NCBI GenBank assembly: GCA_029547185.1
Contig: JAKPPU010000212.1
Coordinates: 1 to 64,000 of the forward strand
Source: Deltaproteobacteria bacterium
Lineage (GTDB): Bacteria; Desulfobacterota; Desulfomonilia; UBA1062
Direction of reading: 5' to 3'
Length of the DNA stretch: 64,000 bases
The position numbers and the translations under genes were made by a program. A model generated the notes under the pieces. It saw only the letters and a list, made by a program, of their open reading frames with translations. It ran no database searches and was not told where the DNA came from. Below are positions 48,373 to 58,053 of the stretch, piece after piece; positions within the stretch are counted from its first letter, which is position 1; every line of letters starts with the position of its first letter.

Positions 48373-49365
48373 ATGGAAAGAAAGCGCATCGTATCCGGAA
48401 TCAGGTCGACAGGCGATCTTCACATCGGGCATTATCTGGGCGTGCTCAAGAACTGGGTGGAGCTCCAGAAGGAATACCAGTGCTTCTACTTCATAGCAGA
48501 CTGGCACGCGCTCACGAGCGAGTATCGAGACCCATCCATCATCCGGAAGAGCGCGAAGGATATGGTGATGGTATGGCTGAGCGTGGGCATCGATCCCGCG
48601 CAGTCGGTGATCTTCAGACAGTCGGATGTCAAGGCCCATGCAGAGCTTTTCCTTCTCCTTTCGATGATCACGCCCCTTTCGTGGCTCGAGAGGAACCCGA
48701 CCTACAAGGAGATGAAAGAGGAGCTTAAGGAAAAGGACTTGAGCACGTTCGGCTTTCTGGGATATCCGGTGCTCCAGGCCGCCGACATCGTCCTGTACCA
48801 CGCGGACAAGGTGCCCATCGGCGAAGACCAGCTCCCCCACCTCGAGCTCACCCGGGAGATCGCGAGGAGGTTCAACTTCATCTACGGAGAAGGCATCCTC
48901 AAGGAGCCCAAGGAGATCCTCACCGAGGCGGCGAGGGTCCTGGGCATCGACGGCAGGAAGATGTCCAAGTCGTACGGCAATGCCCTCTTCATCTATGAGA
49001 CGGGAGAGACCCTTAAACAAAAGGTCATGAACATGCTCACGGACGTCAAGCGCATGAGGAAGCGGGACCCGGGAGAGCCTATGGACTGCAACCTCTACCC
49101 CCTCCACGAGTATTTCACGCCCGAGGAGATGAGGGCCGAGATCCGGACCGGCTGCCGGAGCGCGGGGCTCGGATGCGTCGAGTGCAAGCAGATCCTGCTT
49201 ACGAACCTCATACGGGAGTTCGAGCCCATCTGGAAAAAGATCGATTACTACAACGAGCATGCGGGAATCGTCGACGAGATCCTCGAGGAGGGTGCCAGGA
49301 GGGCGATCAAGGAATCGGATCAGACCATGGAGAAGGTCAGGGCAGCGATGAAGCTGGCAGATTAG
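48373..49365 (+). CDS. trpS: Tryptophanyl-tRNA synthetase
   Basis: SGIRSTGDLHIGHYLGVLKNWVELQ, DGRKMSKSYGNAL (KMSKS). Confidence 0.96.
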   Translation: MERKRIVSGIRSTGDLHIGHYLGVLKNWVELQKEYQCFYFIADWHALTSEYRDPSIIRKSAKDMVMVWLSVGIDPAQSVIFRQSDVKAHAELFLLLSMITPLSWLERNPTYKEMKEELKEKDLSTFGFLGYPVLQAADIVLYHADKVPIGEDQLPHLELTREIARRFNFIYGEGILKEPKEILTEAARVLGIDGRKMSKSYGNALFIYETGETLKQKVMNMLTDVKRMRKRDPGEPMDCNLYPLHEYFTPEEMRAEIRTGCRSAGLGCVECKQILLTNLIREFEPIWKKIDYYNEHAGIVDEILEEGARRAIKESDQTMEKVRAAMKLAD

Positions 49366-49374
49366 GAGAACCGT

Positions 49375-50088
49375 ATGCAGCAGGCATATACAGAGGCATC
49401 CGAGAGGGAATTCGTCCTGAGGCTGCCTACCTTCGAGGGCCCGCTCGACCTGCTGCTCTATCTCATCGAAAAGAACCGCTTCACCCTCGAAAACCTCGAG
49501 GTCTATCCCATCATCGAGCAGTACCTCCACTATGTGGAGCAGGCGAAATCCCTCGACGTGACCCTGGCAGGGGAATTCCTCGAGATGGCTTCGTACCTGA
49601 TCTGGCTCAAGTCCTGCCTGCTGCTGCCTTCATCGAAGGATGAAACCGGCGGGGAGGAGGTCAACCCGGCCCAGGAGCTCAAGGAGATGCTCATAGCCTA
49701 CCGGGCCATCAGGCAGGCGTCCCAGGACCTGAGCATGAGGCCCATGCTGTTTCGGGACAGGTTTCCCAGGGGGGCCTCCCAGGAGGAGCGCGACATCTCG
49801 ATCACGGGCATAGGGGCCCTGCTCCAGGCCATCAGCGCGATCAAGTCGCGGACCAGGAAATACATCATGAACGTCACGGCAAACCGGTTCAACATCCAGG
49901 GGATGATCGAGCGGATAGAAGGAGTGCTCAAGAGAAAACAGCGGGTCGCCCTGCACGAGGTTGTGGATACGAAAGAGAAGATGGAGCTCATCGGAGCGTT
50001 CGTCGCAGCCCTCGAGCTCTCGAAGAGATCCGTCGCCCGCCTCATCCAGAGCAGGCTCTTCGCCGTGATCTACATCGCGAGGCGGTGA
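49375..50088 (+). CDS. scpA: Segregation and condensation protein A
   Basis: LPTFEGPLDLLLYLIEKNRFTLENLEVYPIIEQYLHYV. Confidence 0.94.
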   Translation: MQQAYTEASEREFVLRLPTFEGPLDLLLYLIEKNRFTLENLEVYPIIEQYLHYVEQAKSLDVTLAGEFLEMASYLIWLKSCLLLPSSKDETGGEEVNPAQELKEMLIAYRAIRQASQDLSMRPMLFRDRFPRGASQEERDISITGIGALLQAISAIKSRTRKYIMNVTANRFNIQGMIERIEGVLKRKQRVALHEVVDTKEKMELIGAFVAALELSKRSVARLIQSRLFAVIYIARR

Positions 50089-50125
50089 GAGCGACCCGTA
50101 CTGCTTAGGGAGGAAGCGAAAGCCG

Positions 50126-50656
50126 ATGCACAAGAGAGAGATCGTCGAGGCCCTCATATTCTCGGGAAGCGGGTCCGTTTCCGAAAAGGATATCCTCAAA
50201 GCCCTCCCTGAAACGAGCCCAGAGGAGCTTCGGGAGCATGTCGATGATCTCAACAGGCACTACGAGGAGACTGGCAGGAGCTTCCGCATCGAGCGTGCCT
50301 CTGCCGGATATCTGTTCGTGACCAGGGAGGAGTACGCGCCGTACATCAAGGCCCTCCATACCCCGGCACGGCTCTCCCTCCCATCCCTGGAGACGCTTGC
50401 GGTCATAGCCTACAAGGGGCCCTGCTCGAAGCAGGCCATCGATTCCATACGGGGGGTGGATTCCTCGTCGTCCTTGAAGAGCCTGCTCAAGCACCAGCTC
50501 ATCGACATCAAGAACGGCAAACCCATGCTGTACTACACCACGCCCAGGTTCCTCGAGGTCTTCGGCCTCGATTCCCTCTCCGACCTTCCCGACCTCAAGC
50601 AGTTCGAGGAGGTGTTCAGGGAAGAGGTGCGGGAGGACATGCCGGACGAGGGGTAA
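50126..50656 (+). CDS. scpB: Segregation and condensation protein B
   Basis: KREIVEALIFSGSGSVSEKDI, LSLPSLETLAVIAYKGPCSKQAIDSIRGVDSSSSLKSLL, YYTTPRFLEVFGL. Confidence 0.94.
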   Translation: MHKREIVEALIFSGSGSVSEKDILKALPETSPEELREHVDDLNRHYEETGRSFRIERASAGYLFVTREEYAPYIKALHTPARLSLPSLETLAVIAYKGPCSKQAIDSIRGVDSSSSLKSLLKHQLIDIKNGKPMLYYTTPRFLEVFGLDSLSDLPDLKQFEEVFREEVREDMPDEG

Positions 50657-50730
50657 TGTCGGAACAATAAGTGAACAGCAGAGGAAGATTTCATTTTCGT
50701 TAAATTTAGTACTTAAGAATACCTAGTTCG

Positions 50731-51490
50731 GAGGAGGGTGAGGCAGGAGCGGCCCTTCCTTCACCGGGGACCGCCTTTTGAAGCAGCCGAGACCTGCGCC
50801 TTAAGGCTAGCCCCGTAAACTCGCTCAGCTTCGCTTCGCTCAGACAGTACGGGGCTAAGAGGCCTACGTCTCCGGTCGGACTGCTTTAGCAAAAGGCGAT
50901 CGACGGTTCATCCAGGACCGCACTTGCCTCACGTGTTCACGAGCTGTAAGTATGGCACAGTCAAAAGGAATGTGCTTGTCATCATGAACGATACCTTACA
51001 GCGCATTATCACTCGACTCACGATGACTTGAGAGGAGTCATTGCGAGCTTTGAGGTGGGATGACATGGGGTCGGATCAAGCTAAGCAGCGGGAATGATAA
51101 AGGGTGTGACGATAAAAGGGCGGATTTCCCGGTTTAGAGAATCGTTTTTGGTACTGGAAAAGTGTTCTTGGAAATGTGGGAGGAGAGGGAAACGCATGCC
51201 GAGAGCTGGCAGACATTATCTGACTGCAGCAAGCTATCCTGGTCCGACCCAGTATCCCAACAGCATTCCCCAGGCAAGATAATCTTTCCCAAAGCGTGCC
51301 AAGGGAGCCGGGGGTAGCCCTGAATGAACCGTCAAGCGCCATTTGCTAAAGCAGACCAGACGGAGTCGGAGGCCTCTTGACCCCGTGTATGAGCGGAGCG
51401 AGTAACGGGGTCGGCCGTAGATGTAGTCTGTGTATGCTTCAAATGGCGATTTCGGTGAAGGAAGGGTTGCCCCCGGCTCCCTCTCCTCCA
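50731..51490. repeat. Element bounded by long imperfect inverted repeats (arms about 50731-50926 and 51319-51490)
   Basis: Left arm CCCTTCCTTCACC...TTTTGAAGCA...ACGGGGCTAAGAGGCCTACGTCTCCGGTCGGACTGCTTTAGCAAAAGGCG.TCGACGGTTCATCCAGG aligns with the reverse complement of the right arm CCCTTCCTTCACC...TTTGAAGCA...ACGGGGTCAAGAGGCCTCCGACTCCGTCTGGTCTGCTTTAGCAAATGGCGCTTGACGGTTCATTCAGG. Confidence 0.8.
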
Positions 51491-51509
51491 AACAGACGAG
51501 TTGGAAACC

Positions 51510-52964
51510 TTATGCAGGCTTGGTGATGTTGAGGAACATGTTGATACCCTCGGGCTCTTTTTCGATCGAGTATATGATGTCCTCGGGAAGCCCTTTGATG
51601 AAAGACCGTATCTCTTCTTCGCTCCGGTGGATGAGGAACCATTCCGATCCGTATTCCATCTTGAATCTCTGGGGATTGTGCGTTCCGAAATTGCCGATGA
51701 TGAGAACTCCGCCCGGCTTGAGAAAGCGGTACAGCTCGCGGATGAGCCTGTTTATCGCATTGTTCGAAAGGTAGTCGCACAAACCGGCCGTGTAGATGAG
51801 ATCGGCATCCGAATAATGATCGTTTCCTTTCTTGTTCCTGCCCAGGATGAGGTCTTTTATGTTGTCCCTCGTAATCCGGATACGGAAGCCCTCGATGCCT
51901 TCGATGAGAGGAAACAGCCTCTGGCTTGCATTGTCGAGCGCATGCTCATCCTGGTCCATGGCAATGAAGTCCAGCTTGGCAGACCTCTTCGCTTCCCTTA
52001 TCCCGCCGAGGAAATCGGCCATCTCCACACAGGGCCCGCAGGCGATGCTGACGATCTTGCACGAACCGTCTTCAGGGATGGACCGGTACACGGAGGCTAT
52101 CTTGCGGGAGAGGTATTCGCGCCTGTTTCTCACAGCTTTTGCCGCGCTTCCCTCGCAGTCGATCTTGTTCATGACCTGGGAGAAGAGATCCTCGCCCTCG
52201 AAGCTGTTTCGATAGATGATATTCATCATCTCGTAATCACCGGCATATCCCAGGGGCTTGGTATAGGCCCTCTTGAACAGTGCGGAAGCCGTCAGGAACT
52301 CATTGAGCATCTTCTGGAAGTATTCGCGGTGGATGAAGTGCTGCTTGGAGTCGACGAACCTGCCCGTTATCTTGGTGAAGTGATCGAAATATTTGAGGGC
52401 CACCTCGTTGATGGCATCGAGCGACAGCTCCCTTAAGGTATTCAGGAGGAGATCCCGTGTCGGCCCCTCTTCCTCGCTGATCTTCTTTTCCTCTTCCTTG
52501 AGCTTGGCCCTGAAATTGCTGAGCAGGTAGTGGAGATGGGAGGTCAGATAGACGAACTCCTGGTCGAGGTTGTCCTCCACGGCCAGCGACTGGATGAAGT
52601 CGATGTAGTCGTTCTTGAGCCTGGCAATCTTATCTCCTTTGATGATCGTGGAGACGTCCAGCGGATTGTCGAAACGGCATCCGATCCTTGAGATCACCCT
52701 GTTGTCGAGGAATTCGTCGATGATGTGGATGATGGTTGCCGCACTGGAATGCACTTCCTTGTCGAAAGAGAAGAAACGGAATTCGGATATGACGTCGCCG
52801 ATCCGGAACATGAGGCTGCCGTCTTCGAGGAGAAAGGACAGGCCCGTCCTGGAGAAGTCCCTGACCGGACATGTTCGCTCCACTCCCTGAAAATCCTGGA
52901 ACTGCACCGTCTTGTCCGGGGTGCTCGTATCGGCCATGTAACGGGTGTTCCGTCTCAGCCTCAA
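51510..52964 (-). CDS. PilZ-like domain fused to class I SAM-dependent methyltransferase
   Basis: N-terminal RLRRNTRY (RxxxR-type) and VRDFSRTGLSF (D/NxSxxG); C-terminal CKIVSIACGPCVEMADFL, KLDFIAMDQDEHALDNA, YRFLKPGGVLIIGNFG. Confidence 0.8.
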   Translation of the reverse strand: MRLRRNTRYMADTSTPDKTVQFQDFQGVERTCPVRDFSRTGLSFLLEDGSLMFRIGDVISEFRFFSFDKEVHSSAATIIHIIDEFLDNRVISRIGCRFDNPLDVSTIIKGDKIARLKNDYIDFIQSLAVEDNLDQEFVYLTSHLHYLLSNFRAKLKEEEKKISEEEGPTRDLLLNTLRELSLDAINEVALKYFDHFTKITGRFVDSKQHFIHREYFQKMLNEFLTASALFKRAYTKPLGYAGDYEMMNIIYRNSFEGEDLFSQVMNKIDCEGSAAKAVRNRREYLSRKIASVYRSIPEDGSCKIVSIACGPCVEMADFLGGIREAKRSAKLDFIAMDQDEHALDNASQRLFPLIEGIEGFRIRITRDNIKDLILGRNKKGNDHYSDADLIYTAGLCDYLSNNAINRLIRELYRFLKPGGVLIIGNFGTHNPQRFKMEYGSEWFLIHRSEEEIRSFIKGLPEDIIYSIEKEPEGINMFLNITKPA

Positions 52965-53041
52965 TGCATCTCTCCTTCGTTCGAGCCTTTTTCTCTTACC
53001 AAATCGGCCTGGGCGAAGGAGATCTTTAAGCTTAAAGGAGA

Positions 53042-53536
53042 TTATTTATGGGGTGCGCAGTCGGACATGTCTCCCGAAAGCTTTGCAAGGGCATGCGTGA
53101 GGGCAGGGGCGACGCTCTCCAGGCATTCCCGTGCACCGGAAGGGCTTCCGGGCAGGTTGATGATGAGCGTCCTGTTCCGGACGCCGACAACCGCCCTGGA
53201 TATCATGGCATGGGGCGTCTTCTCGAGGCTGCTCTTTCGCATGACTTCCTCCATGCCGGGGACGCGTTTGTCGATGACGGCGAGAGTCGCCTCCGGGGTG
53301 ACGTCTCTCGGGGAGAGGCCCGTGCCTCCCGTGGTTACGATGAGATCGAGGCACAGCTCGTCGGCCCAGCTTATGAGCATGTCCCGAATGAGCTCCATCT
53401 CGTCCGGAATGATCTCGTAGCGTTCGACCGATATCTCGAGGCCTGAAAGGATGTTCTGAACGATCTCCCCGCTCACATCCTGGCGCTGGCCTTTGGATCC
53501 CTTGTCGCTTAAGGTGAGTACGCCTGCTTTCATCAT
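53042..53536 (-). CDS. MogA/MoaB-family molybdenum cofactor biosynthesis protein
   Basis: AGVLTLSDKGSKGQRQDVSG, DLIVTTGGTGLSPRDVTPEATLAVIDKRVPGMEE, LIINLPGSPSGARECLE. Confidence 0.93.
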   Translation of the reverse strand: MMKAGVLTLSDKGSKGQRQDVSGEIVQNILSGLEISVERYEIIPDEMELIRDMLISWADELCLDLIVTTGGTGLSPRDVTPEATLAVIDKRVPGMEEVMRKSSLEKTPHAMISRAVVGVRNRTLIINLPGSPSGARECLESVAPALTHALAKLSGDMSDCAPHK

Positions 53537-53967
53537 TTTTTCACCTGCTTGAGACGCTGTTCCGCAGCGGCAGAGAGCGCCCTCGGAACCGATCTGGATT
53601 TTGCCAGACTGGCAAGATCCCTCTGCTTGAGAAAGAAAATCTGCTTCATGGCCTCCGGAAGGGGGGTCTTGGGATTGTTTGCCAGGGCGACCCTGATCTG
53701 GTAGTTCTTCGACCACTCCTTGCTGAGCGCTATGTGCTTGAGCACGTCGTCGTCGATCTGCCGGTTGCCCGCGATCAGGAGCACTTCGCCCTCCGTGATC
53801 TTCGGCGACTGGATGACGGCGAGCTGGACGATCCTGTTCGTATCCCGGATGAGAATCGAACGGGCTTCCTTGCTCCCCTTGCGCGCCAGATCGAGCTTCT
53901 CCGACACGCTCATGGCCTGGATGGACTGGAACAAACCTCTCGTTAAATCTGTTCCGTCATTTCCCAT
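53533..53967 (-). CDS. Conserved hypothetical protein
   Basis: 144-aa ORF overlapping neighbours on both sides; ARSILIRDTNRIVQLAVIQSPKITEGEVLLIAGNRQI repeat-like helical segment. Confidence 0.75.
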   Translation of the reverse strand: MGNDGTDLTRGLFQSIQAMSVSEKLDLARKGSKEARSILIRDTNRIVQLAVIQSPKITEGEVLLIAGNRQIDDDVLKHIALSKEWSKNYQIRVALANNPKTPLPEAMKQIFFLKQRDLASLAKSRSVPRALSAAAEQRLKQVKK

Positions 53968-56041
53968 CTTTTTCTGCCTTCACCTCTTGCACGATCTTTT
54001 CCTGGAGATTGTAGGGAACAGGGTCCATGTGGGAGAAGCTCATGGTGTACGTCCCTCTCCCGGAAGTCAGGGAAGTGAGGGTCGGTGCATAGGTAAGCAC
54101 CTCTGCCAGGGGCACCTGCGCCTTCAATTCCTGGTATTTCCCGCGGGCGTTCATGCCCTCGATCCTGGCCCTCCGGCTGTTGAGGTCGCCCATGACGTCG
54201 CCCATGGTCTCCTCGGGGATCACGACCGTGATCTTCATAATAGGCTCGAGCAGAATGGGGCGGCACTCTTCCATGGCCTTCTTGAAGGCCAGCGAGCCTG
54301 CGATCTTGAATGCCATTTCCGAAGAGTCGACCTCGTGGTAGGAGCCGAAGTCGAGGGTGACCTTCACGTCCACCACGGGATTCCCGGTGAGGGGACCGTT
54401 CTGCATGGCCTCGATGACTCCCTTTTCCACGGCCGGGATGTACTGCTTGGGGATGACGCCTCCCACGATGGCGTTCACGAACTCGAATCCGCCGCCCCGA
54501 TCGAGAGGCTCGACCTTGATCCACGCGTCGCCGTACTGCCCGTGGCCGCCGGTCTGCTTCTTGTGCTTGCCCTGGACCCTGCACGATGCGGTGATGGTCT
54601 CTTTGTAGGGGACCCTGGGCGTCTTCAGTTCGACGTCAACGCCGAATCTCCGCTTCAGCCTGTCCACGATGATCTCGATATGGAGCTGGCCCAGGCCCGA
54701 GAGGATGAATTCGCCTGTCTGCTCGTCGCGGAAGACCTTGAGCACCGGGTCCTCGTCCATGAGCTTCTGCATGGCAGGCATGATCTTCTCGACGTCCGCC
54801 TTGGTCTTGGGGTTGACCGCCATGTTCATGATGGGCTCAGGGAACTCGGGCGAGGGAAGCACATAGCTCAACGACTCGCTGAACAGGGTGTCTCCGGTCT
54901 TTGTTTCCTTGAGCTTGGCAATAGCGAAAATATCACCAGGCCCGACCTCTTCGACGGGTTTCTGCGCCTTGCCTTCGAGGAGGAGCAGGGTCCCGATCCT
55001 CTCCTTGATGTCGCGGGAGGAGTTGAACACGGATGAGTCGGGCTTCAGGGTCCCGGAATAGCATCGGATGACGCTCAAGGTTCCGGTGTACGGATCGCTC
55101 ATGGTCTTGAAGACATATCCGCAGAACGGCTCGTCTTCGGCTGCCTTGAGCGCCCGCTTTTCCCCCTGCTTGTTCTCCGGTTCGGGGAGAGGCCTCTTGT
55201 CCGGGGAAAGGCCGGATGAATTGATGAAATCCATGAGGGGCTGGACGCCCATGTTCAGGATGGCGGATCCGGCAAAGACCGGGAGGAACACGCCCTGTGC
55301 CAGGCCGGCCGACAGTGCGGACGCGAGCTCGTCAGGGGTGAGCTCTCCGCCCTCGAGGTATTTTTCCATGAGCGCATCGTCCACCTCGGCCAGGTCTTCG
55401 ACCACCTTGCCGTACACCTCTTCGGCCTTGTCCTTCATGTCGGCAGGTATCTCGGACTCGCTGAACTTGCCCGATCCGTCCTTCTCATAGAGGTAGGCCT
55501 TTTTCTTGAGCACGTCGACGACGCCCTTGAAGCTGTCTTCCGCGCCGATCGGCAGGGTGAGGACGAGCGGCTTGATCTCGAACTGCTCGGAGATATCGGC
55601 AAGGACCTGATCGAAGTCGGCCCTTTCCCTGTCCATCTTGTTGATGAAGCAGAACCGCGCGAGCCCTTCCTTGCTTGCGAGGCCCCAGAGGTTCTCCGAA
55701 TGCGGCTTGATCGAATCGATGGCATCGATGACGAAGAGGGCGTTGTCCGCCGATTTCATTCCGAGTATGGCTTCAGAGGAAAAGTTCGAATCGCCCGGGG
55801 TGTCGAGGATGGTCACGCCGGTATTCTTCCATTTATAGGTATGGAGCGCGCTGAATATGGATGACTGCCTCTTCTGCTCCTCGGGTTCGAAATCGAGGAC
55901 GGAATTTCCTTCGAGCACCTTTCCCAGTCTCGTGGTAGCCTTCGCATTGAACAGGAGCGCCTCACCCAGTGAGGTCTTCCCCGATCCCGAATGAGATAGA
56001 ATGACCACATCCCTTATATTCTCAGTCCGATATCTCCTCAT
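53957..56041 (-). CDS. Elongation factor G paralogue (EF-G-like translational GTPase)
   Basis: HSGSGKTSLGEALLFNA, ILDTPGDSNFSSEAI, FINKMDRERADF, GQYGDAWIKVEPLDRGGGFEFVNAIVGG. Confidence 0.92.
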   Translation of the reverse strand: MRRYRTENIRDVVILSHSGSGKTSLGEALLFNAKATTRLGKVLEGNSVLDFEPEEQKRQSSIFSALHTYKWKNTGVTILDTPGDSNFSSEAILGMKSADNALFVIDAIDSIKPHSENLWGLASKEGLARFCFINKMDRERADFDQVLADISEQFEIKPLVLTLPIGAEDSFKGVVDVLKKKAYLYEKDGSGKFSESEIPADMKDKAEEVYGKVVEDLAEVDDALMEKYLEGGELTPDELASALSAGLAQGVFLPVFAGSAILNMGVQPLMDFINSSGLSPDKRPLPEPENKQGEKRALKAAEDEPFCGYVFKTMSDPYTGTLSVIRCYSGTLKPDSSVFNSSRDIKERIGTLLLLEGKAQKPVEEVGPGDIFAIAKLKETKTGDTLFSESLSYVLPSPEFPEPIMNMAVNPKTKADVEKIMPAMQKLMDEDPVLKVFRDEQTGEFILSGLGQLHIEIIVDRLKRRFGVDVELKTPRVPYKETITASCRVQGKHKKQTGGHGQYGDAWIKVEPLDRGGGFEFVNAIVGGVIPKQYIPAVEKGVIEAMQNGPLTGNPVVDVKVTLDFGSYHEVDSSEMAFKIAGSLAFKKAMEECRPILLEPIMKITVVIPEETMGDVMGDLNSRRARIEGMNARGKYQELKAQVPLAEVLTYAPTLTSLTSGRGTYTMSFSHMDPVPYNLQEKIVQEVKAEKDGK

Positions 56042-56183
56042 CTGTTCTCCCTTCCGTTACCGATATCTAGAGCATAGGCTATTATCTGAAAACATGCGAT
56101 CAAGTCAAGCTGTTGATTTTCGGGCAAAACCTTAGCATATCCAAGGCGATACACATTTCCAGAGGCACGCCTCAGAAGACTTT

Positions 56184-56285
56184 GGATCAAGTCCTGTTTT
56201 TTGCTTCATGCGCCGACACAGACTGACAGAGAGCATCACAAGCCCTCGTCGTATTCCGAAGCGGCAAAAAGCAAAGCCTGACCCC
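56184..56285. repeat. REP/MITE-like palindromic intergenic repeat, copy 2
   Basis: GGATCAAGTCCTGTTTTTTGCTTC...GCGGCAAAAAGCAAAGCCTGACCCC with core GCCGACACAGACTGACAGAGAGCATCACAAGCC related to copy 1 core. Confidence 0.65.
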
Positions 56286-56402
56286 GCAAGCAGGGATTGC
56301 TTTTCTCATGAGCTCCCGGCTCTTCCCGTACCGCGGGTAGGAGGGCAGGGTGAGGGGTTCCTGACGGACTGAAGAGATGTCGGCATTGCCCGGGGTCCGC
56401 AC

Positions 56403-57350
56403 ATGATATATGATGAGCCCATGTGGAAGGACATCATCGGCCATGAGGGCCAGAAGCAGGAGCTCAAGGACTCCATCCTCACGGGAAGGATGCCTCATGC
56501 GTTCCTCTTTGCCGGGCCCGCAGGCATAGGGAAGACAACGGTGGCGCACGAGTTCTTCAAGGCAGTGAACTGCCTTGCCGGCCTGGGCGAGGGCTGCGGC
56601 TCGTGCCGATCGTGCCTGAAGGCAGGCTCACACTCGCACCCCGATCTCGTCGAGGTGAACCCCACGAAAGAGTGGATCGTGGTCGAGGACATCCGCGGGG
56701 CGATTGCCGAATCCGGGCTCAAGCCCTATGAAGCCCGGTCGAGGGTCATCGTCATCGAGCCTGCGGAGCGCCTGAACAAGGCGAGCTCCAACGCCCTCCT
56801 CAAGACCCTCGAAGAGCCGCCTGAAGGGACGATCATCATCCTCGTGAGCCACAAGCCTTCCCTCCTGCTCCCCACGATCGTGTCCCGGTGCAGGACGGTC
56901 CGCTTCACCCCTGTGGACGCATCCGCCTTCTCGAAAAACGCGGCGGATCAGGCCATCCTCCGCCTGACCTCCGGGGCCATGGGAGGCCTCACGACCGCGG
57001 AAAAGGAATACGTGTCGAAGCTGAGGGAGAAAGTCTTCGAGGTCATCAGGGGAGGCGACCCGGTCAGCCTCGTGAACAAGCATCTCTCCGACCAGGATCA
57101 GGGCGCCGGTGCGCTGTCGGCCCTGCTCGTTCTCGTCGAGTCCATCCTGAGGGACCTTCTCGTTCTTGCACACGGCGGAGAGGACATCATCAACGAGGAG
57201 CTGAGAGATGCGGCGTTTTCCGCCATAAGCTACCCGGATGCCGAGGCGCTCGCCTCCTGCCTTCGTGAGATCCGTCAGGGGGCAAACGAGAACATCAACC
57301 AGCGTGCGGCTGCGAACGAACTCCTCTTCAGGCTTAAAAGAATGCTATAA
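56403..57350 (+). CDS. holB: DNA polymerase III delta-prime subunit
   Basis: IIGHEGQKQELKDSILTGRMPHAFLFAGPAGIGKTTVA, NALLKTLEEPPEGTIIILVSHKPSLLLPTIVSRCRTVRF. Confidence 0.92.
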   Translation: MIYDEPMWKDIIGHEGQKQELKDSILTGRMPHAFLFAGPAGIGKTTVAHEFFKAVNCLAGLGEGCGSCRSCLKAGSHSHPDLVEVNPTKEWIVVEDIRGAIAESGLKPYEARSRVIVIEPAERLNKASSNALLKTLEEPPEGTIIILVSHKPSLLLPTIVSRCRTVRFTPVDASAFSKNAADQAILRLTSGAMGGLTTAEKEYVSKLREKVFEVIRGGDPVSLVNKHLSDQDQGAGALSALLVLVESILRDLLVLAHGGEDIINEELRDAAFSAISYPDAEALASCLREIRQGANENINQRAAANELLFRLKRML

Positions 57351-58037
57351 GGGCCTTTTCCACCTGGACTTCCTGGGCTGCCTCTTCAGGAGGACGTAGA
57401 GCGCCCCGGTGCCTCCGTCGCAGGGACGGGCCGAGCAGAAGGCCAGGATGAGGTGCGAGAGGCTGCCTGTCGTGAGCCACCTCACGAGATGCTCTTTGAG
57501 GACAGGGCCCTGGCTCGATTTGAGCCCGCGTCCGTGAATGACGAGCACGACGCGATGTCCCATGGCATGGGAATTGAGGATGAAGGATATGAGCGCAGCC
57601 TCGGCGGCCTGCTTCGTGTACCCGTGGAGATCGAGGTGGGACTCGATGGTGAGCTCGCCTTCCTTGAGCTTTTTCATGGTGGCGGGGTCCATGGGGATGA
57701 CGTGCCCTTCGAGATACTCGCCGGTGCAGGAGACATCGAACCGGTCCGTTCCCTTGACGAGCCCGTAGAGGGCATCGACCACCTCCTGGTCCTGCCGTCG
57801 CAGGCTTTCCTGGACCGAGGCGAGGAGGGCCTTCGGATCGACGGGCTCCGGGGTGATCGAGTCGTTGCTCATGGGCCTCACCCCTTTCATGGCATGCTGA
57901 AACAGCTCCTCATCGTCGGGCTCGGGTCTGGGCTTCGGCACCGGCTTTGCCGGAGACTGCCTCTCCTCTTTCTTCCGGACCTTGAGCCCCTTGAGCTTTT
58001 TGAAAGGGCCATGAAAGGGTTCTTCTCTTTTTGCCAT
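57345..58037 (-). CDS. Smr-domain protein
   Basis: IESHLDLHGYTKQAAEAALISFILNSHAMGHRVVLVIHGRGLKSS...GPVLKEHLVRWLTTG. Confidence 0.92.
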   Translation of the reverse strand: MAKREEPFHGPFKKLKGLKVRKKEERQSPAKPVPKPRPEPDDEELFQHAMKGVRPMSNDSITPEPVDPKALLASVQESLRRQDQEVVDALYGLVKGTDRFDVSCTGEYLEGHVIPMDPATMKKLKEGELTIESHLDLHGYTKQAAEAALISFILNSHAMGHRVVLVIHGRGLKSSQGPVLKEHLVRWLTTGSLSHLILAFCSARPCDGGTGALYVLLKRQPRKSRWKRPL

Positions 58038-58053
58038 ACAGGTCAGTTTAGCA

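Noticed and set aside
51076-51491. Short ORFs within the long inverted-repeat element
   Set aside because: Encoded by repeat arms/core with no coding signature.
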